From the NCBI GenBank assembly GCA_937900975.1, contig CALCPC010000888.1:1-7122 (forward strand): a DNA stretch of 7,122 nucleotides, written 5' to 3'. The DNA is from an uncultured Paracoccaceae bacterium (GTDB taxonomy: Bacteria > Pseudomonadota > Alphaproteobacteria > Rhodobacterales > Rhodobacteraceae). The notes beneath the pieces are model-generated. The model was given only the letters and a program-made list of their open reading frames with translations. It searched no databases and was not told the origin of the DNA. Shown here one piece after another: positions 1-6,099 of the stretch; within the stretch, counting starts at the first letter, position 1, and each line of letters begins with the position of its first letter. The translations under genes were made by a program, and so were the position numbers.

Positions 1-1
1 T

Positions 2-1504
2 GCAAATCTCGGCATTGCCCGCGATGTGCATGGCGCGATCAGCCACCCGCCCGATGGCAACCCCTTGATTGGGCCGGCGCCGGGCGTGCGGAATTATTGG
101 TGCTGTTGCGGGACGCAGATCGGCATTGGTTGGGGGCCGGGTTTGACGCGAGAGTTGGCGCGCTGGATGGTCCACGGCGCCGCCGACATCTCAATGCGCG
201 ACTACGATCCGCGCCGCTTCGGCACCTATGCAGAGCCCGCGTGGCAGGTCACCAAAGCGCGGGAGGATTACTGCCTGCGCCATGAAATCCCATTCCCGCA
301 TTTCAACCGTCTGGCCGGCCGCCCGCTGAAACCCTCGCCCCTTTACGAAACGCTAAAGGCCAAAGGCGCGGTCTATGAAGAGGTCTACGGCTTTGAGCGG
401 CCCCGCTGGTTTGCCGCCGACGGGGTCGCGCAGGTCGATCACTATGCCTTTCACCGCACGCCGGTCGATACGCTGGTGGCCGCAGAAGTGCGCGCGGTGC
501 GAGAGCGTGTGGGCCTCATGGACGTGACCGCGTTCACCAAGGTCCTGGTGACCGGCCCGGATGCTTATGCGATACTGGATCGGCTGACCGCGAACCGGAT
601 GCCGCAAAAAACAGGCTCCATCACGCTGACGCATATGCTGAACCGGCGCGGTCGGATTGAGCTGGAGACGACCATCGTTCGGATGGCGCCCGACCGGTTC
701 TATCTGGTCACGGCGGCGTTTTTTGAGCAACGCCTGCTCGACCACCTGTCGGCGGCAAAGACCGGCGAAACCGTCACCATAACCGCGGTGTCAGAGGATT
801 GGGGCGCCCTTGCGCTGAACGGTCCCCGCGCCCGTGACGTGCTTGGCGCTGTGACCGACGCGCGGCTTGATAACAGCGCGTTTCGCTGGCTTTCCGGACA
901 AGAAATCCAGGTTGCGGGGCAGGCAGTCTGGGCTCTGCGCATGTCCTATGCCGGAGAGCTTGGGTGGGAGCTGCACATGCCCCGCGGGGCGATGTCAGAG
1001 GTTTATGCCGCGCTTTGGCGCGCGGGCACGGCCTTTGGCATCGCCGACTATGGCAGCTTTGCGATGAACGCGATGCGCTTGGAGAAAGGGTTCAAGGGCG
1101 CGGCCGAGCTGACCAACGAGGTCACGTTGGCCGAGGCCGACGTGCTGCGCTTTGCCCGCCGGGACAAGACCTATCTTGGCCGCGACGCGACGCTTGCGCC
1201 CGCGCGGCGCTGGATCTGCGCCTATCTGGCGATTGCGCCCGACGGCCATGTCGATGGCCATGGGGGAGAGCCCGTGCGGCAGGACGGGCGGGTCGTTGGC
1301 GCGACGGCCTCGGTGGCCTATGGGCCCACGGTCGGGAAAATCCTGGCGTTTGCCTATCTTCACACCAGCGCGGCCGATCCCGGCACCACGCTTCAGGTTC
1401 TGATCCACGGCGCGCCCCGCGCGGCCCGCGTGCTGGGCGCGCCGGCCTACGACCCCGACAGCCTGAAACCGCGCACAGATGCAGTCCGAGAGCCCGCGGC
1501 GTGA
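2..1504 (+). CDS. FAD-dependent oxidoreductase with GcvT-type C-terminus (dimethylglycine/sarcosine dehydrogenase-like), 5'-truncated by window
   Basis: The frame is open from the first complete codon (base 2) to TGA at 1502-1504, giving 500 residues without a start, so the gene begins before the window. A GTG at 26 could be taken as a start but lies inside the oxidoreductase domain. The first ~70 codons look like the end of the FAD-binding DAO domain (NPLIGPAPG, then IGIGWGPGLTRELARWM). A linker follows, then a GcvT-like folate-binding domain from about base 470: MDVTAFTK with its Asp at 521-523, YAGELGWEL at 947-973 with the Glu at 956-958, and RLEKGFK at 1076-1096. A GcvT C-terminal barrel completes it. 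Family members are about 800 residues, so roughly 300 including the dinucleotide-binding motif are missing. Known relatives oxidatively demethylate N-methyl amino acids in the cytoplasm and pass the one-carbon unit to tetrahydrofolate. The substrate here is unknown. The stop overlaps the next gene's GTG, indicating an operon. Confidence 0.9.
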   Translation, partial: ANLGIARDVHGAISHPPDGNPLIGPAPGVRNYWCCCGTQIGIGWGPGLTRELARWMVHGAADISMRDYDPRRFGTYAEPAWQVTKAREDYCLRHEIPFPHFNRLAGRPLKPSPLYETLKAKGAVYEEVYGFERPRWFAADGVAQVDHYAFHRTPVDTLVAAEVRAVRERVGLMDVTAFTKVLVTGPDAYAILDRLTANRMPQKTGSITLTHMLNRRGRIELETTIVRMAPDRFYLVTAAFFEQRLLDHLSAAKTGETVTITAVSEDWGALALNGPRARDVLGAVTDARLDNSAFRWLSGQEIQVAGQAVWALRMSYAGELGWELHMPRGAMSEVYAALWRAGTAFGIADYGSFAMNAMRLEKGFKGAAELTNEVTLAEADVLRFARRDKTYLGRDATLAPARRWICAYLAIAPDGHVDGHGGEPVRQDGRVVGATASVAYGPTVGKILAFAYLHTSAADPGTTLQVLIHGAPRAARVLGAPAYDPDSLKPRTDAVREPAA

Positions 1505-2646
1505 CGGTGATCCCGACACCCGCGCTGGCGCCGGTGGGGGATGCGCGGATTGCGCGGCTTAAGCTTTGGCACCTCTCGCTGACCAGCCACACGACCTATT
1601 ACATGGCCGCCGGCAAAACCTGCGACGCCGTCGAGACGGTGGTGATCGCGCTTGAAACCGCATCCGGGATCACCGGCTGGGGGGAGGTCTGCCCGATCCC
1701 GCAATATCTGCCCGCCTATGCCCGCGGCGTCGGTCCAGCGCTGCAGGAATTGGCGCCCGTGCTTCTGGGCGCCGACCCTTTGGGGGTGGAGGCGGTGATG
1801 GCGCGCGCCGACGCCCATCTGCCCGCCCACCGCTATGCGAAATCCGCGCTCGACATCGCGCTTTGGGACATTCTGGGCAAAACCGCCGGCCTGCCGCTTT
1901 ATGCGCTTCTTGGCGGGCGGCGGCAGGCGGATCTGCCGCTTTACCACTCCATCACATCTATAGCGCCGGAAGAGATGGGCCGCATCGCACGGGACGCGCA
2001 GGCCGCGGGCATCACACAGTTTCAGGCAAAGCTCGGCGCGTCGGGCGATTGGCAGACGGATGTCGCGCGTCTGGCGGCCGTGCGCGCCGCTGTGGGGCCG
2101 GGGCCGCTGGTTTACGGCGACTGGAATTGCGGCGCGACATCGCTTGACGCGATCCGCGTCGGTCGCGGGGCTGCCGCGCTTGACGTTATGCTGGAACATC
2201 CCTGTGCCACGCTGGCCGAGTGCGCCCGCGTTCAGCGGGCGACCGGCCTGCCGATGAAGCTGGATGAACTGGCCCACAATACCGAGACGTTGCTTGAGGC
2301 GCACAGGCTCGGCATCCTCGACGCTGTGGCGCTTAAACTCTCAAAATTCGGCGGGCTGTCTGCCCTGCGGCGGGCGCGGGATCTTTGCCTCTATCTTGGG
2401 GCCAAGATGTGTATCGAGGATACATGGGGCAGCGATATCGCCACCGCGGCGGCGCTTCACCTCGCTGCGGCGACAGAACCCGACCGCGTTCTCAACGTCT
2501 GCGATCTTTCGGGCTATGTCGCGCCGCGCTTCGCGCCGCATGGGCCCAGCCGCAATGCCGGGCGCATCGCGCCGCCAGAGGGCCCGGGCCTTGGCCATGC
2601 CATCGATACCGACCGGCTTGGCCCGCCCGATCTTATCTTGGAGTGA
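1501..2646 (+). CDS. Mandelate racemase/muconate lactonizing enzyme family protein (hydroxyproline-betaine epimerase / cis-3-hydroxyproline dehydratase-like)
   Basis: 381 residues, a normal length for this enolase-superfamily subgroup. The N-terminal capping domain carries the substrate loop SHTTYYM (29-35) and WGE (60-62). The barrel domain shows KSALDIALWDILGK, then QAK (175-177) in place of the usual KxK, with K177 as the expected catalytic base. Metal ligands are D207 (GDWN), E232 (LEHP) and D255 or E256 (LDE). The second lysine motif is K279-LS-K282-FGG, and EDTWGSDI spans 306-313. The latter and the GPGLGHAID ending recall, from memory, the hydroxyproline-betaine 2-epimerase and cis-3-hydroxy-L-proline dehydratase clade. 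Two lysines flanking the metal fit 1,1-proton transfer (epimerisation) or syn-dehydration; which one is not decidable here. GTG 1501 is chosen because it overlaps the upstream TGA (GTGA). GTG 1507 is an in-frame alternative, and the first ATG (residue 35) would remove the loop. Only a weak GAGAG precedes the start, so translation is probably coupled to the upstream gene. Confidence 0.88.
   Translation: MTVIPTPALAPVGDARIARLKLWHLSLTSHTTYYMAAGKTCDAVETVVIALETASGITGWGEVCPIPQYLPAYARGVGPALQELAPVLLGADPLGVEAVMARADAHLPAHRYAKSALDIALWDILGKTAGLPLYALLGGRRQADLPLYHSITSIAPEEMGRIARDAQAAGITQFQAKLGASGDWQTDVARLAAVRAAVGPGPLVYGDWNCGATSLDAIRVGRGAAALDVMLEHPCATLAECARVQRATGLPMKLDELAHNTETLLEAHRLGILDAVALKLSKFGGLSALRRARDLCLYLGAKMCIEDTWGSDIATAAALHLAAATEPDRVLNVCDLSGYVAPRFAPHGPSRNAGRIAPPEGPGLGHAIDTDRLGPPDLILE
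2640..2643 (+). promoter_or_regulatory. Ribosome binding site of the aminotransferase
   Basis: GGAG lies 7 nt before ATG 2651, formed by the last codons of the preceding gene. It fixes the aminotransferase start at 2651 although the frame stays open far upstream. Confidence 0.7.
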
Positions 2647-2650
2647 CCTG

Positions 2651-3955
2651 ATGCACCGCACCCATACCCAAGCCGAATGGATCGCGCGGGCGCACGCGGT
2701 TTTACCAGCGGCGGGCTTTGGCAATTTCGACTCGGGCATCATCATCGCGCGGGGGCAGGGCGCCCGCGTCTGGGATGAGGATGGCACGGTCTATGTCGAC
2801 TACCTCATCGGCTCTGGCCCCATGATCCTGGGCCATGGCCATGCGGAGGTGATGGAGGCGGTCTTCCGACAACTTCCTCAAGGCATGACCATTTTTGCCA
2901 AGAGCGCCTCTGGCATCGACCTCGCCGAGTATATCGTGGCCGCCATGCCAAGTTGTGAGCAGGTCCGCTTTGTCACATCGGGGGGCGAGGCGGATATGTA
3001 TGCGATCCGCCTTGCGCGCGCGTTCACCGGCAAGCCCAAGATCCTGAAATTCGAGGGCGGTTATCACGGCATGTCGGCCGAGGCGCAGATGAGCTTGGCA
3101 CCCGCCCACGCCGTCAATTTCCCGACCCCTGTCCCCGACAGCGCCGGCATCCCAAAAACCGTCGCCGACGATGTGCTTGTCGCGCCGTTCAACGATCTGG
3201 CCGCGACCGCCTCGCTTCTCGACGAACACAGCGACATCGCCGCGATCTTGGTGGAGCCTTTGCAGCGGATCATCCCTGCAGCGCCCGGATTTTTGCAGGG
3301 TTTGCGCGATCTTTGCGACCGTCACGGCGTGCTCTTGATCTTCGATGAGATCGTGACCGGCTTCCGCCTGGCCTATGGCGGTGCGCAAACGCTCTATGGC
3401 GTGACGCCCGATATCTCGACGCTGGGCAAGGTTATCGGCGGCGGCTTCCCGCTTGCGGCGCTCGGCGCGCGGGCCGAGATTATGGCCCATTTCGATGCGG
3501 CAAAGGCCGGGCGTGAGAAATGGCTGATGCAGCTCGGCACCCTGTCGGGCAACCCGGTCGCGGCTGTCGCGGGGCGTAAAACCCTGGAAATCCTGCGGCG
3601 GCCCGGCCAGTATCCGCGCCTTCGCGCGCTTGGCCAGGACTTGATGGACATGCAAGCCAAAGCGCTGACCAAGGCTGGCATCCCGCACCGGATCTGCGGC
3701 GATCCGACCCTTTTCGACGTCCTTTTTACCGATGCCAAGCCCATCGATTATCGCAGCGTCAAGCACAGCGATCCTGAAAGCAACGCCGTTTGGAACCAAG
3801 CGCTGCGCGCCCACGGCGTGTTCAAATCGCCGGGCAAGGTGTATCCGTCGCTGGCTTTGACGCCCGAAGATCGGGCGGTGACAGCGGCCGCGATTGCCGC
3901 GGCGACCCAAAGCCTTGCCACTTTTTATGAGCGTCGCATGGCGACGCTGGCCTGA
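2651..3955 (+). CDS. Class III PLP-dependent aminotransferase (glutamate-1-semialdehyde 2,1-aminomutase-like)
   Basis: 434 residues, a typical length for fold-type I class III aminotransferases. The start ATG follows a GGAG site and lies 4 nt after the previous stop. Visible motifs in order: VYVDYLIGSGPMILGHGH in the N-terminal part; SGGEA (110-114) at the phosphate-binding loop; YHGMS (138-142), whose aromatic residue stacks on the PLP ring; FDEIVTGFR with D232 expected to contact the PLP ring nitrogen; STLGKVIGGGFP with K260 as the Schiff-base lysine; and GTLSGNP near the second phosphate contact. These match the GSA-aminomutase/omega-transaminase branch. It is unlikely to be heme-pathway HemL, since it sits in a catabolic operon and alphaproteobacteria normally make ALA with ALA synthase. 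The likely role is transferring an amino group to or from a ketone or semialdehyde intermediate. Amino donor and substrate cannot be inferred. Its stop abuts the convergent otnK stop. Confidence 0.9.
   Translation: MHRTHTQAEWIARAHAVLPAAGFGNFDSGIIIARGQGARVWDEDGTVYVDYLIGSGPMILGHGHAEVMEAVFRQLPQGMTIFAKSASGIDLAEYIVAAMPSCEQVRFVTSGGEADMYAIRLARAFTGKPKILKFEGGYHGMSAEAQMSLAPAHAVNFPTPVPDSAGIPKTVADDVLVAPFNDLAATASLLDEHSDIAAILVEPLQRIIPAAPGFLQGLRDLCDRHGVLLIFDEIVTGFRLAYGGAQTLYGVTPDISTLGKVIGGGFPLAALGARAEIMAHFDAAKAGREKWLMQLGTLSGNPVAAVAGRKTLEILRRPGQYPRLRALGQDLMDMQAKALTKAGIPHRICGDPTLFDVLFTDAKPIDYRSVKHSDPESNAVWNQALRAHGVFKSPGKVYPSLALTPEDRAVTAAAIAAATQSLATFYERRMATLA
3930..3948. terminator. Perfect 8-bp inverted repeat, candidate shared terminator hairpin
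   Basis: AGCGTCGC (3930-3937), a 3-nt loop (ATG) and GCGACGCT (3941-3948) form a perfect GC-rich stem within the last codons of the aminotransferase. For the opposing otnK transcript the stem begins 7 nt past the stop codon, the usual place for an intrinsic terminator. No clear U-tract follows on either strand: the T-run at 3922-3926 lies upstream of the stem on the plus strand and would be A-rich in the minus transcript. Termination is therefore only a possibility; the stem may instead protect mRNA 3' ends. Confidence 0.4.
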
Positions 3956-3983
3956 TCAGGGCGTGCCAGGCGGTCCGGCCAGC
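3946..3983. repeat. 7-bp inverted repeat flanking the convergent junction
   Basis: GCTGGCC (3946-3952) pairs with GGCCAGC (3977-3983) around a 24-nt loop that contains the otnK stop. It shares bases with the 8-bp hairpin at 3930-3948, so the two folds would be mutually exclusive in RNA. The arms fall in coding sequence of opposite genes, so chance formation in GC-rich DNA is quite possible. Confidence 0.35.
3951..3960. repeat. 10-bp palindrome across the two abutting stop codons
   Basis: CCTGATCAGG is a perfect palindrome. Its core TGATCA is the plus-strand TGA (3953-3955) fused to the minus-strand TGA (3956-3958). The core symmetry follows automatically from two abutting TGA stops; the flanking CC/GG pairs extend it. 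Confidence 0.6.
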
Positions 3984-5203
3984 AGGCGGGCCGCCTTCTC
4001 AAAAAAGTCCTCGCGCCCGAAATTTCCCGATTTCAGCGCCAAGGCCAGGGACGGTCCGGCGCTCAGCGCCGGAACACCCGGGTCGATTTCGGGCCCGATC
4101 GAGAGTGGGCCAAGATCCAACGCCTCAACCACAGCGCCCGAGGTCTCGCCCCCCGCGGTGATGATCCGCCCGGCGCCAGCCGCGACAGCGCCCCGCGCGA
4201 GGGCCGCAAAAAAGGCCTCGATGGCGCCGGCCGCCGTTTCGCGGCCGAAACGGTTTTGGATGGCGGCGACAACGCCCGGATCGGCCGAGGTGTAGACCAG
4301 CGGCAGATCGCCGGCGTCCCGGGCCCAGGCCAACACCGCCTCGGGCGTTGTCTTGCCGCCGATCACGTCTTCGGCGCGCACCTCCCGCACCGGATGGTGC
4401 CGGGCGTGATAGGCAACTTGACCGCGCGTCGCGACCGAGCAGGAGCCCGACAGGATCAGACAGGGCCCGCTTTGCCCCGACCAGTCGGGCTGCCGGGGCG
4501 TGGCGCCGAAATTCGCGGGCAACCCCATCGCAACGCCCGAGCCGCCGGTGACCAGCGGTAAGTCGGCGGCCGCGCGCCCGATGGCAATCAGATCCTCATC
4601 CCGGATTGCGTCGACCACGATATGGCGCCGACCGCGGTCCTGCTCTGCCAACAGCGCCGCGGCAATCGCGTCCGGCCCGGCAAAGACATGCGGGGCCGGG
4701 ACATGCCCGATGGCGTGCCGGCTTTGCCGCGCCAGCCAGCGGCGGATATCGGGATCCGTCATCGGTGTCAGCGGATGCGCCTCCATCCCGCTTTCGTTCA
4801 AAAGCGTGTCGTTCACGAAAAGATGCCCCTGATAGACAGACCGTCCGGTGCCGGGAAAGGCGGGGCACACAATCACGCACGCGGCGCCGAGTGCGTCGGC
4901 CAAGGCGTCGGCCACGGGGCCGATATTGCCCTCTGGGGTCGAATCGAAGGTCGAGCAGTATTTAAAGAAGATCTGGCTGCACCCTTGGGCCCGCAACCAT
5001 TCGAGCGCGGCCAGAGATTGCCGCACAGCCTCTTCGGGGGGGATGGATCGCGATTTCAGCGCGACAACACCGGCCTCTACCTCTGGCGCCGCCGGCGCGC
5101 TTGGCAGGCCAGTGTATTGCACAACCCGCATCCCAGCCTTGGCCAACGTGTTGGCCAGATCGCTCGACCCCGTGAAATCATCGCCGATACACCCCAGCTT
5201 CAT
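3956..5203 (-). CDS. otnK: 3-oxo-tetronate kinase (four-carbon acid sugar kinase family)
   Basis: 415 residues, full length for the family formerly known as DUF1537. The N-terminal substrate domain (about 1-230) has DDFTGSSD (8-15), FKYCSTFDST (80-89) followed by GNIGP, the NDTLLNESGM region with HPLTPMTD, and GGSG (220-223). The C-terminal nucleotide-binding domain (about 248-405) has LSGSCS, GGETSG (351-356) and KSGNFG (391-396). OtnK enzymes use ATP to phosphorylate 3-oxo-tetronate at C4. The product is normally decarboxylated by OtnC to dihydroxyacetone phosphate. The phrasing fits OtnK better than the D-threonate or D-erythronate kinases of the same family, though specificity should be held loosely. 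Its ATG overlaps the ltnD stop by 4 nt (ATGA), and no good Shine-Dalgarno is visible upstream, so translation probably depends on coupling. It is the last gene of the minus-strand operon, and no OtnC follows it. Confidence 0.92.
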   Translation of the reverse strand: MKLGCIGDDFTGSSDLANTLAKAGMRVVQYTGLPSAPAAPEVEAGVVALKSRSIPPEEAVRQSLAALEWLRAQGCSQIFFKYCSTFDSTPEGNIGPVADALADALGAACVIVCPAFPGTGRSVYQGHLFVNDTLLNESGMEAHPLTPMTDPDIRRWLARQSRHAIGHVPAPHVFAGPDAIAAALLAEQDRGRRHIVVDAIRDEDLIAIGRAAADLPLVTGGSGVAMGLPANFGATPRQPDWSGQSGPCLILSGSCSVATRGQVAYHARHHPVREVRAEDVIGGKTTPEAVLAWARDAGDLPLVYTSADPGVVAAIQNRFGRETAAGAIEAFFAALARGAVAAGAGRIITAGGETSGAVVEALDLGPLSIGPEIDPGVPALSAGPSLALALKSGNFGREDFFEKAARLLAGPPGTP

Positions 5204-6099
5204 GTCGAACCGTCCGGCAATGTCAGACCCGCGTCGCGGGCATAGACCTTGACCACCGCGGCGTCGTCCTCGGGCCCCAGTCCCATCGCCATCGCCTCCT
5301 GATAGCGGGCAAGCGCGGCCTCGGCGATCGGCGTCTCAAGGCCCGTCGCCTTGGCCGACGCCAGAACGATGCCAAGATCCTTCGGCCAGATCCGCATCTG
5401 ACTGTGCGGCGTGTAATCGCCCGCCACCACATGAGGGGCACGGTTTTCCAGCATCCAGGAGGTGCCCGCGCATTGCGAAATCACCTCCAGGAAGGTCGCG
5501 GGCGCGATGTCTTGGGTCAGGCCGAAGGCCATCGCCTCTGCCATTGTTGCGATGTGGACGCCGGCCAAAAGCTGGTTGACGGCCTTCATGGCAGAGCCCG
5601 CGCCAGCCGCGTCGCCGAGGCGAAAGACCGTGGCCGCCGTCGCGGCCAGTACAGGCTCTGCCGCGCCGAAGGCCGCCGGCGTGCCCGAGGCCATGATCCC
5701 CAGCGCGCCCTCCGCCGCCTTCACCGACCCGCCCGAGACCGGCGCGTCGAGATAGTGAACGCCTTCGGCCGCCGTGCGGCGGGCCATCTCCCGCGTGAAC
5801 TCTGGCGGGACGGTGGCCGAGACCATCACCACAGCCCCCGGCGCCAGATGCGGCACAAGACCGTCCGCGCCGAAAAGCACGGCTTCCACCTGCTCGGCGT
5901 TCAGCACGACCAGCAGCGAGGCATCAAGCGTGGGCGCCACAGTGTCGAGCGCGCCCGTCGCGCCGCCCGCTGCGCGAAACCGGTCGACATTGGCGGCGAC
6001 GACGTCGAAGCCATAGACGCGCAGCCCCGCGCGCAGGCAAGACTGCGCCATGCCAAAACCCATCGAGCCAAGACCGAAGACAGCAACCGACTGTGTCAT
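5200..6099 (-). CDS. ltnD: NAD-dependent beta-hydroxyacid dehydrogenase, probable L-threonate dehydrogenase
   Basis: 299 residues, the standard length for the 3-hydroxyisobutyrate dehydrogenase superfamily. The Rossmann motif GLGSMG is at 9-14, and D32 at the end of the second strand (GFD) favours NAD over NADP. The substrate-binding DAPVSGG is at 118-124. The catalytic lysine is K172 in MKAVNQLLAG, with N175 one turn later. A C-terminal helical domain follows. Family alternatives include tartronate-semialdehyde reductase and 3-hydroxyisobutyrate dehydrogenase. The adjoining otnK, and the NQLLAGVHIA phrase after the lysine as I recall it from LtnD, support a dehydrogenase that oxidises a tetronate at C2, giving a 2-oxo acid that is isomerised and then phosphorylated. 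The ATG overlaps the lactonase stop by 4 nt and has a good ribosome site (AAGGGG). Confidence 0.82.
   Translation of the reverse strand: MTQSVAVFGLGSMGFGMAQSCLRAGLRVYGFDVVAANVDRFRAAGGATGALDTVAPTLDASLLVVLNAEQVEAVLFGADGLVPHLAPGAVVMVSATVPPEFTREMARRTAAEGVHYLDAPVSGGSVKAAEGALGIMASGTPAAFGAAEPVLAATAATVFRLGDAAGAGSAMKAVNQLLAGVHIATMAEAMAFGLTQDIAPATFLEVISQCAGTSWMLENRAPHVVAGDYTPHSQMRIWPKDLGIVLASAKATGLETPIAEAALARYQEAMAMGLGPEDDAAVVKVYARDAGLTLPDGST

Noticed and set aside
1247..1266. Short repeated GGCCATG units in the first gene
   Set aside because: Two copies encode a Gly-His-rich turn in the GcvT C-terminal domain; too short and too few to be a functional repeat.
964..1500. Apparent 179-residue N-terminal extension of the enolase-superfamily protein
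   Set aside because: This part overlaps the GcvT domain in another frame and gives an Arg-rich sequence unlike any N-terminal domain. The family begins near the GTG at 1501.
1447..2304. 285-codon open frame antisense to the enolase-superfamily gene
   Set aside because: Low-complexity Arg/Gly-rich product without motifs; the sense strand encodes a complete enzyme with all metal ligands.
2702..3910. 402-codon open frame antisense to the aminotransferase
   Set aside because: It mirrors the high-GC codon pattern of the real gene, is rich in Arg/His/Gly with no recognisable domain, and the plus-strand frame has full PLP-enzyme motifs.
2651..3955. Assignment of the aminotransferase as HemL (heme biosynthesis)
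   Set aside because: Motifs fit the wider GSA-aminomutase-like group, but the catabolic operon and the presumed alphaproteobacterial host, which uses ALA synthase, argue against a heme role.
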